A stretch of 64,000 bases of DNA from the NCBI RefSeq assembly GCF_900148495.1, contig NZ_FTRU01000006.1, positions 1-64,000 of the forward strand, given 5' to 3'. A program made the translations under genes and the position numbers. Origin of the DNA: Negativibacillus massiliensis (GTDB taxonomy: Bacteria; Bacillota; Clostridia; Oscillospirales; Ruminococcaceae). This document shows, one piece after another, positions 57,108 through 64,000 of this stretch; positions within the stretch are counted from its first letter, which is position 1; each line of letters opens with the position of its first letter. Under the pieces are notes generated by a model, which saw only the letters and a program-made list of their open reading frames with translations, ran no database searches and had not been told where the DNA came from.

Positions 57108-57557
57108 ATGTCACAAAGAAAACATGTCGAGATTTTTACCGATGGTGCCTGTTCAGGCAATCCAGGTCCCGGCGGATACGGCGTTATTCTCCGATATAAG
57201 GGTGTAAATAAGGAGCTTTCGGACGGTGACCCTTCCACAACCAATAACCGGATGGAATTAAGCGCTGTCATTGCCGGACTTTCCGCACTCAAGGAACCCT
57301 GTGATGTCACCCTCTATTCCGACTCCAAATATATTATCGACGCCATCCAGAAAGGATGGGCAAAAAAATGGCAGGCTAACTCCTGGATGAGAAATAAAAA
57401 GGAACCTGCTCTCAACCCTGATTTGTGGGACAGGCTTCTTTCCCTTCTGGAAGTTCACAACGTCGAATTTGTCTGGGTCAAGGGTCATGCCGGTCATCCG
57501 GAAAATGAACGCTGTGATCAGCTTGCGGTCGCCCAATCCCAGAAATTCAAAGCATAA
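57108..57557 (+). CDS. rnhA: Ribonuclease HI
   Basis: 149 residues. Cuts RNA in RNA-DNA hybrids. Catalytic carboxylates in [17 protein letters not shown] (Asp), [10 protein letters not shown] (Glu), LYSDSKYII (Asp) and the C-terminal Asp in NERCDQLA, with [11 protein letters not shown]. Same length as E. coli RnhA (155). ATG after AAAGGA. Single gene. Confidence 0.96.
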   Translation: MSQRKHVEIFTDGACSGNPGPGGYGVILRYKGVNKELSDGDPSTTNNRMELSAVIAGLSALKEPCDVTLYSDSKYIIDAIQKGWAKKWQANSWMRNKKEPALNPDLWDRLLSLLEVHNVEFVWVKGHAGHPENERCDQLAVAQSQKFKA

Positions 57558-57614
57558 CCTTCGTTCTGCAACAAAAAATTATCATATTTTTTGCGGTTGT
57601 TCTGCTTCTCCCTC

Positions 57615-57643
57615 TTGAAATATACACTTTTTTGGTATATAAT
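57615..57643 (+). promoter_or_regulatory. Promoter of iscS-iscU-mnmA
   Basis: TTGAAA (57615-57620), 17-bp spacer, TATAAT (57638-57643). The 80-nt leader has a small hairpin ATCCTG-AGGAA-CAGGAT; no known riboswitch recognised. Confidence 0.85.
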
Positions 57644-57729
57644 CAAGATATCCTGAGGAACAGGATGTTTCCGCCGACTTTCAACCGGTGCAGAGACAAA
57701 TTTTTAGCACAATGAAAGGACGATGTTTC

Positions 57730-58923
57730 ATGGAAAGATTCGTTTATGCCGACAATGCAGCAACCACCAAAATTTCAAAACCGGTGCTTGACGCGATGCT
57801 CCCATACCTGACCGAGGAGTACGGCAACCCATCCAGCCTTTACCGCTTTGGCAATCAGGCAAAGCGCGCAATTGAAAAGGCAAGAAAAGAGGTCGCAGAC
57901 GTTTTAAATGCCGACCCATTTGAAATCATCTTTACCGCAGGCGGCACCGAAGCCGACAACTGGGTCAAAGAGATCATGCGTTCCTTAAAGAACAAAGGCA
58001 AAAATCACTTCATCACCTCCGCTGTCGAACATCATGCACTGATTCATTCTGCACAGCGTCTGGAAAAAGAAGGTTTTGAAGTTACCTATATTCCGGTAGA
58101 CCGCGAAGGTCAGATTAATCCGGAGGATATCAAAAAAGCAATCCGTCCCGAAACCGGACTGGTTTCGATCATGTTTGCAAACAATGAAATCGGTACCATT
58201 CATCCAATCAAAGAAATTGGTGCAATCTGCCGAGAGGCTGGTGTGCTGTTCCATACCGATGCAGTACAAGCAGCAGGACATATCAAAATTGATGTCAAAG
58301 AAATGAATATTGATATGCTCTCCCTTTCTGCACACAAGTTCCATGGTCCAAAAGGAACCGGCGCTTTTTACTGCCGCAGAGGAATTGCGTTAAACAGCCT
58401 GATTGACGGCGGCGCACAGGAACGCGGCAAACGTGCTGGAACCGAAAATGTTGCCGGTATCGTAGGCCTTGGTACTGCAATCCGTATTGCAAACGAAGAA
58501 ATGGAAGAAACTACAAAACGTGTCAGTGCGATGCGCGACCGTCTGATTGATGGTATTCTGGAAAAGATTCCGCAGTGCCGCTTGAACGGTCCAAGAGAAA
58601 ACCGCCTGCCGGGCAACTGCAATATTTCCTTCCTTGGTATTGAAGGCGAGTCTCTGCTGCTGCGTCTGGACCTTGCAGGAATTGCTGCTTCTTCCGGTTC
58701 TGCATGTGCATCCAGCTCGCTTGACCCAAGCCATGTACTGCTTGCAATCGGTCTGCCGCATGAAGTAGCTCACGGTTCGGTCAGACTTTCTCTGTCCGAC
58801 TTTAACACCGAAGAAGACGTTGACTATATTCTGGAGAAACTGCCTGAGATCGTATCCACTCTGCGCTCGATGAGCCCACTGTGGGAAGCAATGCAGAAAG
58901 GCGAAGTATCCTACGATTTATAA
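57730..58923 (+). CDS. iscS: Cysteine desulfurase (NifS/IscS-like)
   Basis: 397 residues. PLP enzyme that takes sulfur from cysteine. [37 protein letters not shown] lysine Lys203 in [10 protein letters not shown], and persulfide Cys326 in [10 protein letters not shown]. Followed by an IscU scaffold and mnmA, so it probably feeds both Fe-S assembly and tRNA thiolation. ATG 57730 follows AAAGGAC; upstream ATGs lack ribosome sites. No IscR-type regulator is adjacent. Confidence 0.95.
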   Translation: MERFVYADNAATTKISKPVLDAMLPYLTEEYGNPSSLYRFGNQAKRAIEKARKEVADVLNADPFEIIFTAGGTEADNWVKEIMRSLKNKGKNHFITSAVEHHALIHSAQRLEKEGFEVTYIPVDREGQINPEDIKKAIRPETGLVSIMFANNEIGTIHPIKEIGAICREAGVLFHTDAVQAAGHIKIDVKEMNIDMLSLSAHKFHGPKGTGAFYCRRGIALNSLIDGGAQERGKRAGTENVAGIVGLGTAIRIANEEMEETTKRVSAMRDRLIDGILEKIPQCRLNGPRENRLPGNCNISFLGIEGESLLLRLDLAGIAASSGSACASSSLDPSHVLLAIGLPHEVAHGSVRLSLSDFNTEEDVDYILEKLPEIVSTLRSMSPLWEAMQKGEVSYDL

Positions 58924-58936
58924 AATTAAAGTTTGT

Positions 58937-59102
58937 AGGGGTAAACAGCACAATATGTGCTGTGGACAACGCCCCTGTGACACAAAACAAAGACATAAAA
59001 AATGATATGCACATGGTATTCCGCACTCTGCGGAGTGCGGCAAAGGGCTTTGCCCTTTTGAAACCCACAACTTTTGAAAAAGTTGACAAAACTTTTTGTT
59101 TC
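58937..59102. repeat. Intergenic repeat element, copy A
   Basis: Between iscS and iscU. CAACGCCCCTGTGACA at 58967-58982 is identical to 60684-60699; the right end (59041-59102), read in reverse, runs AAAGTTTTGTCAACTTTTTC and on with hairpins that align with 60640-60692. Other hairpins: CCGCACT/AGTGCGG, AAAGGGC/GCCCTTT (59042-59058), AACTTTT/AAAAGTT (about 59069-59084). The stems may also act as a processing or attenuation point between the two genes. Confidence 0.75.
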
Positions 59103-59146
59103 CACTAAAACTTTGATATTTTCTGAAAAGAAAGGATAATACTACT

Positions 59147-59575
59147 ATGATGTATTCTGATAAAGTATGGGACCATTTCTCCAATCCACGCAATGTTGGC
59201 GAAATCGCTGATGCAGACGGTGTCGGCGAGGTAGGCAACGCTACCTGCGGCGATATCATGAAAATCTACCTGAAGATCGACAAAGATGTCATCACTGACG
59301 TTAAATTTAAAACCTTCGGCTGCGGCGCTGCAATCGCTACCAGCTCTATGGCTACCGAGATGATCAAGGGTAAACCAGTCAGCGAAGCGCTCAAACTCAC
59401 CAACAAAGCAGTTGTTGAGGCTCTGGACGGTCTGCCGCCGGTAAAGGTTCACTGCTCGGTGCTGGCAGAGCAGGCAATCAAACATGCTCTGGCTGACTAC
59501 TACCGCCGCAACGGTATCGATCCAACCCCATTTGTCGGCGAACTGCCGGATGCAGAGGCATGCCATGTCCACTAA
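59147..59575 (+). CDS. iscU: Fe-S cluster assembly scaffold IscU/NifU-like
   Basis: 142 residues. Cluster ligands Cys34 (GNATCGD), Cys59 (TFGCGAA) and Cys103 (VKVHCSVL); HFSNPRNVGEI near the start. Receives sulfur from IscS and builds clusters. ATG 59147 follows AAAGGATA; a second ATG at 59150 is possible. Overlaps mnmA by 11 bp. Confidence 0.95.
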   Translation: MMYSDKVWDHFSNPRNVGEIADADGVGEVGNATCGDIMKIYLKIDKDVITDVKFKTFGCGAAIATSSMATEMIKGKPVSEALKLTNKAVVEALDGLPPVKVHCSVLAEQAIKHALADYYRRNGIDPTPFVGELPDAEACHVH

Positions 59576-60623
59576 GAAAGTTCTTGTCGCTTTAAGTGGC
59601 GGCGTTGATTCCTCGGTTGCAGTTCATCTGCTACGCCAGCAGGGTTATGAGGTAGAGGGAATCATTCTGGAATTTTCCCCGGTACACAAAGCAGCTGTAC
59701 AGGCAGCACAGGTCATTGCTGACCAGCTTGATGTTAAGCTCCATGTGGTCGAATGCCACAAAGAATTTGAACAGAATGTTATTCTCCCCTTCTGTCGAGA
59801 ATACCAGGCAGGTAGAACACCAAACCCTTGTATCTTCTGTAATCCTACCACCAAGTTTGGCATCATCTGCCAATTTGCAAAGGAACATGGTTTTGACAAA
59901 ATTGCGACTGGTCATTACGCAAGGGTAGAACATCTTGAGGATGGAATTGCTGTCCTGAAAAAATCCGCCTGCATTGAGCGTGACCAGTCCTATATGCTCT
60001 ATCGCCTGACCCAGGAACAGCTCTCGATGCTGATTCTGCCGCTGGAAGGCTTAGAAAAGACTGAGGTTCGCCAGATTGCACGTGATCTTGGTCTTGCCAG
60101 TGCAGACGCTCCAGACAGTCAGGAAATCTGTTGGCTTCCGGACGGGGATTACGCTTCCTTCATCGAGCAGAAGCTGGGTAAATCCAAATCCGGTGACTTC
60201 ATCTCCCCGGATGGAACAGTCTGCGGCAAGCACAAAGGTCTGCTCCACTATACAGTTGGACAGAGAAAACGTCTCGGCATCGCGCTGGGATACCCTGTGT
60301 TCATCAAAGAGATTGACCCAGAATTAAACCGCATCTACCTTGCCCGTACCGGAGAAGAATATGCGGACGGAGTGCTGCTCACCAACTGCGTAATCCAGCC
60401 AAATCCACTGCTTAGCAAAGACAACCCAATCGCACATGCCAACGTCAAGGTACGCTCCAGAGCATCAGACGCTCCGGCTACTATTACCCTGCTGGAAGAC
60501 GGAACAGCAAAGGTTATCTTTGATACCCCGCAGAGGGCACCGGCTCCGGGACAGTCCTGTGTCATCTATGATGGAATTACCGTTCTGGGCGGAGGTTATA
60601 TCTCCAAGCAGCTGGAACTATAA
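59565..60623 (+). CDS. mnmA: tRNA-specific 2-thiouridylase
   Basis: 352 residues. ATP-dependent thiolation of U34 in tRNA-Lys, -Glu and -Gln. PP-loop ALSGGVDSS (9-17), first catalytic Cys89 in GRTPNPCIFCN, second Cys189 in DSQEICW, GLLHYTVGQRKRLGI and the C-terminal beta-barrel. ATG 59565 has GAGG upstream and lies inside the iscU end. Position after iscS-iscU fits a direct sulfur relay. Confidence 0.95.
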   Translation: MSTKKVLVALSGGVDSSVAVHLLRQQGYEVEGIILEFSPVHKAAVQAAQVIADQLDVKLHVVECHKEFEQNVILPFCREYQAGRTPNPCIFCNPTTKFGIICQFAKEHGFDKIATGHYARVEHLEDGIAVLKKSACIERDQSYMLYRLTQEQLSMLILPLEGLEKTEVRQIARDLGLASADAPDSQEICWLPDGDYASFIEQKLGKSKSGDFISPDGTVCGKHKGLLHYTVGQRKRLGIALGYPVFIKEIDPELNRIYLARTGEEYADGVLLTNCVIQPNPLLSKDNPIAHANVKVRSRASDAPATITLLEDGTAKVIFDTPQRAPAPGQSCVIYDGITVLGGGYISKQLEL

Positions 60624-60636
60624 AAGTGTGAAAATA

Positions 60637-60702
60637 AAAAAGTTTTCGTCCACCTTTTTCAAAAGGTGGTGGAGGTACGGGGGCAACGCCCCTGTGACAA
60701 GA
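60637..60702 (+). repeat. Intergenic repeat element, copy B
   Basis: AAAGTTTTCGTCCACC with hairpin CCACC-TTTTTCAAAA-GGTGG (60650-60669), then GGGGC-AAC-GCCCC and CCTGTGACA. Related to copy A by both halves. No coding capacity. Follows mnmA. Confidence 0.75.
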
Positions 60703-60733
60703 AAACATTTTCTTTCACAATACTGACTTTGAT

Positions 60734-60778
60734 CTAATAAAAAAGGCATCGGGAAAATCCCGATGCCTTTTTTATTAG
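60734..60778. terminator. Bidirectional terminator, perfect 21-bp arms
   Basis: Arms 60734-60754 and 60758-60778 with core GGCATCGGG and A/T flanks. Ends iscS-iscU-mnmA and the convergent cyclophilin gene. Confidence 0.92.
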
Positions 60779-61383
60779 TATGCAAAGTGATTTGCAGCAG
60801 GTTCTACCGAAACCTTTTCCATGATTACCTTTTCACCGGTAACATCGGTTGCTGCAATCTTGTCAACAACTTCCATGCCTTCAAACACCTGACCAAATAC
60901 AGAGTGTTTGTAGTCAAGCCATGGTGTGCCGCCGATCTCTTCGTATTTTGCAATAACGTCTTCTGGGAAGCCCTGACCACGTGCATTTACACCGATCTCT
61001 TTCATCTGAGAAACAAGTCCTGGGTCACAGTCTTTTGCCTGAACAATGAAGAACTGGCTTCCGTTGGTGCATGGACCTGCATTTGCCATCGAGAGAGCGC
61101 CGCGGAAGTTGCGCAGTTCTACATCAAACTCATCCTCAAATGGTCTGCCCCAGATGCTTTCGCCGCCAGTACCGTTGCCCAGAGGGTCACCGCCCTGAAT
61201 CATAAATCCGTTGATTACTCTGTGGAAGGTCAGACCGTCATAATAACCTTCTTTTGCATGAGTTACAAAGTTCTCAACTGTCTTTGGAGCTTTTTCTGGG
61301 AACAGTCTTAATTTGATGGTTCCCATGGAAGTTTTCATTACGATAACTTCTGCGTCTTTTGCAGGTTTTTCAAACTGATACAT
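60775..61383 (-). CDS. Cyclophilin-type peptidyl-prolyl isomerase (cytoplasmic)
   Basis: 202 residues. Catalytic core [14 protein letters not shown] with Arg55, then [19 protein letters not shown] and [17 protein letters not shown]. No signal peptide. Start ATG 61383 after GGAGGAG. First of three cyclophilin-type genes here on the same strand; upstream lies a hairpin that touches its ribosome site. Confidence 0.93.
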   Translation of the reverse strand: MYQFEKPAKDAEVIVMKTSMGTIKLRLFPEKAPKTVENFVTHAKEGYYDGLTFHRVINGFMIQGGDPLGNGTGGESIWGRPFEDEFDVELRNFRGALSMANAGPCTNGSQFFIVQAKDCDPGLVSQMKEIGVNARGQGFPEDVIAKYEEIGGTPWLDYKHSVFGQVFEGMEVVDKIAATDVTGEKVIMEKVSVEPAANHFAY

Positions 61384-61399
61384 TGTTTTCTCCTCCTCA

Positions 61400-61424
61400 A
61401 AACTCACAATCGTGGTGAGTTTAC
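61400..61424 (-). terminator. Weak hairpin between two cyclophilin genes
   Basis: AACTCAC and GTGAGTT pair around a 7-nt loop; on the minus strand TTTT follows and then the GAGGAGG ribosome site. A TTGACA (minus, about 61434-61439) is present but without a matching -10. Confidence 0.5.
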
Positions 61425-61439
61425 AAATTCCTATGTCAA

Positions 61440-62315
61440 TTATTCTGCATAGTTAAAATAGTCGGTTGCAGGAGCGACGGTGATCGATTCAATGATTGCA
61501 CGCTCATCTTCTGGAACGATGCCGTTCTCATCAGTATTTCCGGAAGTCTCTTCCACAATCTTGTTTACAACGTCCATACCGTCAAATACCTGACCGAATA
61601 CAGTATAGCTGCCATCCAACCAAGGTGCTCCGCCTACTTCGTTGTATTTGTCAATTGCTTCCTGTGGGAAACCGCTTTGCTGCATCAAAGCATCATATCC
61701 ATCTGGAATTGAAGATGCCTGAACAATAAAGAACTGGCTTCCGTTGGTGTCTGGACCTGCGTTTGCCATTGCCATTGCACCGTTAAAGTTAAACATCTTG
61801 TCGCTGACTTCATTTTCAAATTCTTTGCCCCAGATGCTCTCACCGCCGGTACCGTCACCCTTCGGGTCGCCGCCCTGGATCATAAAATCACTGATAACAC
61901 GATGGAAGCTGACACCGTCATAGTAACCTTCCTTTGCATGTGTCAGGAAGTTTTCCACTGCTTTTGGTGCATATTCCGGGAAGAACATTACGCTGATATC
62001 GCCAGCCGTGGTGTGGATTACAGCAACCTCACTGTCTTCTGCCGGATTGTTAAACTGAGGCAGACCGCTTTCATCCGAAAGAGTAATCTTCTCTGTGTTC
62101 TGTGAAGAAGCTTCTTCCCCGGAAGTGCTTTCGGATTCTGCGCTTTCTGCATCTGTATTTTCTTCGGATGCCTGCTCTGTTGTCTGTTCTGTTGTTTCTT
62201 CTGTAGACTGCTGTGTTTCGCTCTGTTCGTTCTGATTGCAGCCTGCCAGGACACTGACACTCATCATTGCTGCCAGCAGCAATGCCAGCATCTTTTTGGT
62301 CGATTTACGATTCAT
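61440..62315 (-). CDS. Lipoprotein cyclophilin-type peptidyl-prolyl isomerase
   Basis: 291 residues. Lipobox LAGC at about 23-26, so lipid-anchored on the outer face of the membrane; a Gln/Thr/Glu/Ser-rich tether to about 75; then cyclophilin with [14 protein letters not shown] and [19 protein letters not shown]. Probably folds exported proteins. Own promoter at 62352. Confidence 0.93.
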   Translation of the reverse strand: MNRKSTKKMLALLLAAMMSVSVLAGCNQNEQSETQQSTEETTEQTTEQASEENTDAESAESESTSGEEASSQNTEKITLSDESGLPQFNNPAEDSEVAVIHTTAGDISVMFFPEYAPKAVENFLTHAKEGYYDGVSFHRVISDFMIQGGDPKGDGTGGESIWGKEFENEVSDKMFNFNGAMAMANAGPDTNGSQFFIVQASSIPDGYDALMQQSGFPQEAIDKYNEVGGAPWLDGSYTVFGQVFDGMDVVNKIVEETSGNTDENGIVPEDERAIIESITVAPATDYFNYAE

Positions 62316-62351
62316 TGTTTGATATCTCCCTTAAACTTTGGATTCTTTGTC

Positions 62352-62380
62352 ATTGTACCGAAAAACGCATGGAAAATCAA
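62352..62380 (-). promoter_or_regulatory. Promoter of the lipoprotein cyclophilin gene
   Basis: Minus strand TTGATT (62375-62380), 17-bp spacer, TACAAT (62352-62357). Confidence 0.85.
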
Positions 62381-62405
62381 GCAGAAAATTTCTCCTGCTC
62401 TCTGT

Positions 62406-63218
62406 TTAATTTCCTGATGACTGATAGCTCAAAACCGGTTTTGCTTCCTGATTGTCCGCTGAGGTCTGAAGCTCCATTCCTTCTTCCGATTGTTCCTGAG
62501 CGCTTTCCTGATATTTTTCTATATTGACACTGACAATTTCAATATCGGTGATTTCTTCTTCCGGTGTACTTGGATTTTCTCTGATAATGCGGTCAATAAC
62601 ATCCATACCTTCCACAACCTGGGCAAACACTGATTGATGCAGCCATTCTTCCGGATAGCCGCCCTCTTTTTCAAACAGGTCCACCATCTGTTTTGGGTAG
62701 TTGTTTTCTCTGATTTCATCCAATTCTTCTTGATATACTTTGCGGGAACCCACAATAAAAAACCGGCTGTCTACTACTCCATCCGGAGCATAGGACACGA
62801 CCGCTCCGGGAATGGTTGCCAGATTATAGGAAATTTCCGGTTCCAGCTTTTCTTCAAAAATACATTTTCCCTCTTCTGCCACAGGCTTTCCGCTTCCTGC
62901 CACAATACGACCTTTGGTGCGGTCTTCCTGGTCTATTTTTTCAATGCGGGAAATCATCTGTCCATCAAAATAACCGCTTTCAGCAAGCTCGATAAAGTTT
63001 TCTACCGTCTTTGGCGCTTCGCTTGGGAAGAACCGCATCTTAAAAACCCCTTCCGAGGTCTCCACAACGGCAATATCCTCTCCACTCACCATATCTTCTG
63101 TTTGCAACAACACGATTTTATCCTGATCCAAAACTTCAATGCTCTGTCCCAGAGAGCAGGCCGTCATCGAAAACATCAAGCACGCTCCCATCATCATGCA
63201 TGACAAGCTTTTTATCAT
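62406..63218 (-). CDS. Degenerate cyclophilin-like lipoprotein
   Basis: 270 residues. Lipobox MTAC near 18-21 marks a lipoprotein. The cyclophilin layout remains (VETSEGVFKMRFFPSEAPKT, ENFIELAESGYFDG, QSVFAQVVEGMDVIDRI), but the active-site motif is altered: FHRVIxxFMIQGGD is replaced by SRIEKIDQEDRTKGRIVAG, and AMANAG by PGAVVSYAPDG. It may bind without isomerase activity. Upstream only a -10 TATAAT (minus, 63311-63316) is evident. Confidence 0.85.
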   Translation of the reverse strand: MIKSLSCMMMGACLMFSMTACSLGQSIEVLDQDKIVLLQTEDMVSGEDIAVVETSEGVFKMRFFPSEAPKTVENFIELAESGYFDGQMISRIEKIDQEDRTKGRIVAGSGKPVAEEGKCIFEEKLEPEISYNLATIPGAVVSYAPDGVVDSRFFIVGSRKVYQEELDEIRENNYPKQMVDLFEKEGGYPEEWLHQSVFAQVVEGMDVIDRIIRENPSTPEEEITDIEIVSVNIEKYQESAQEQSEEGMELQTSADNQEAKPVLSYQSSGN

Positions 63219-63356
63219 TTTGTTTCACCGCCTTCTTGCAAAAGATTCTAAACATTTCGCTCAAACTGACATTCATCCTGCTTTGTGATGTATCTGCGAA
63301 TTCTTTTATCATTATATACTACATTTTCTCCGCGCAGATAAACAAATTGTAAACTT

Positions 63357-63400
63357 TAATAAAAAAGAAAACTCCTGCACCAAAAATAGCGCAGGAGCCC
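63357..63400 (-). terminator. Terminator of the ammonia-lyase gene
   Basis: CTCCTGC and GCAGGAG pair around an A-rich loop; the minus strand continues TTTTCTTTTTT. Confidence 0.85.
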
Positions 63401-63432
63401 TTGCTCTTTTCAAAATATTGCTTCTGAAAAGC

Positions 63433-64000
63433 CTATTTTTTGCTTGGATATTTGCCGTCCCAAACAATATCCCGATAGTTTTTGCGGTCGGTGTCCCCTT
63501 CGGTGCTGACAAAGAGCAGTCTGGAATTCTGGTCGATTCCAAGTTCTTCTTTTATGGACACCAGATCAGGGTTTGTCAAAATCTCTGCCACACAGCCAAA
63601 TGCTGATGCGCCGGATTCTCCTGAAACAACCCTTGGGTCATCTCCCATTGGATTTCCCAGAACTCTCATACCTTTTGCAGCCGCATAGTCTGGGAAGGAG
63701 ATAAAGTGGTCACAATAACCTTTGAGGACATCCCAGGCAATCGGGCAAGGCTCTCCGCAGGCAAGTCCAGCCATGATGGTATTCATTTCTTCTGTGACAA
63801 AATGAAGCTTGCCATCTCCTGCCTTAGCGGTGCGGAAAATGCAGTCTGCCTTATTTGGCTCTACAACGGTGATGACAGGCTGATTGTCCTCATAGATATT
63901 TGCAAAAAATCCGCACAGCGAAGCCGGCATTGAGCCAACCCCTGCCTGAAGGAAAATATGGGTCGGACGGTCAACGCCCATTTCGATAAGCTGCTGTGCA
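63433..64000 (-). CDS. ygeX: Diaminopropionate ammonia-lyase, C-terminal part (gene cut by window edge)
   Basis: The frame runs off the right edge (AQQLIE before the first Met); at least 188 residues are present out of about 400. PLP fold-type II enzyme splitting 2,3-diaminopropionate into pyruvate and two ammonia. Matching segments: PTHIFLQAGVGSMPASL, the glycine-rich GESGASAFG, and the end RLLFVSTEGDTDRKNYRDIV followed by WDGKYPS. The PLP lysine lies outside. A terminator follows. Confidence 0.92.
   Translation of the reverse strand, partial: AQQLIEMGVDRPTHIFLQAGVGSMPASLCGFFANIYEDNQPVITVVEPNKADCIFRTAKAGDGKLHFVTEEMNTIMAGLACGEPCPIAWDVLKGYCDHFISFPDYAAAKGMRVLGNPMGDDPRVVSGESGASAFGCVAEILTNPDLVSIKEELGIDQNSRLLFVSTEGDTDRKNYRDIVWDGKYPSKK

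Noticed and set aside
57644-57729. Riboswitch in the iscS leader
   Set aside because: Only a 6-bp hairpin (ATCCTG/CAGGAT) is visible; it matches no riboswitch core that I know.
57108-60623. rnhA as part of the isc operon
   Set aside because: A strong separate promoter precedes iscS, and rnhA has its own promoter; adjacency alone is weak evidence.

Overview
The window looks like chromosomal DNA of an anaerobic gut Firmicute, most likely an Oscillospiraceae/Ruminococcaceae-type clostridium. The grounds are AGGAGG ribosome sites, TTGACA/TATAAT promoters with 17-bp spacers, a GerW-type sporulation gene, a possible sigma-K promoter, an Ntn hydrolase of the bile-salt-hydrolase family, alpha- and beta-galactosidase, and LPXTG-like surface proteins. 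This assignment is inference. No phage, insertion sequence, CRISPR array or integrase was seen.

Layout. 1-770: 5' end of a minus-strand 16S rRNA gene with two consensus promoters, and a divergent tRNA-Arg(CCG). 1110-10122: Ntn hydrolase, YibE/F membrane protein, secreted alkaline phosphatase with a PhoP-like box, FliB-like cysteine-rich protein, glycerol kinase, DUF308 protein, histidine phosphatase, RluB. 10364-14235: a plus-strand run of DtxR-type regulator, mutY, azlCD, a metallo-beta-lactamase-fold hydrolase and a TfoX-N protein. 14278-22518: minus-strand galactoside cluster (galA, MATE, EamA, lacZ, ogt). 22734-25507: cysteine-rich probable spore protein, tRNA-Pro(GGG), a flavin reductase with two rubredoxin domains, birA, yfcE. 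25812-27061: three-gene operon of unknown function. 27321-41155: a G3E GTPase and two related giant surface proteins that flank a TetM-like GTPase, an M20 peptidase and ppk1. 41258-46506: gerW, DUF2953, scpB, scpA and an M50 protease, then rpmB, a small membrane protein, ybjQ, a candidate small RNA and a tyrosine phosphatase. 46567-56486: housekeeping cluster rnj-gdpP-rplI-dnaB-tilS-hpt-ftsH. 57108-60623: rnhA and iscS-iscU-mnmA, with related intergenic repeats. 60775-64000: three cyclophilin-type genes and the 3' part of a diaminopropionate ammonia-lyase gene.

How the parts work together. iscS, iscU and mnmA form a sulfur-relay unit (cysteine sulfur to Fe-S scaffold and to tRNA 2-thiouridine). 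scpA/scpB are the SMC partners. The rnj-to-ftsH block joins RNA decay, c-di-AMP turnover, replication, tRNA modification, purine salvage and membrane proteolysis. The galactoside cluster splits alpha- and beta-linked galactose but contains no obvious sugar transporter.

Most worth a second look: a complete ribosome-binding site inside the rubredoxin fusion gene that would release a free 42-residue rubredoxin; an orphan promoter-hairpin-terminator unit that looks like a small RNA; the unknown three-gene operon at 25.8-27.1 kb; the paired mosaic adhesins with odd sortase motifs and identical terminators; a roughly 355-nt leader ahead of RNase J; and a sigma-K-like promoter in front of the cysteine-rich protein.
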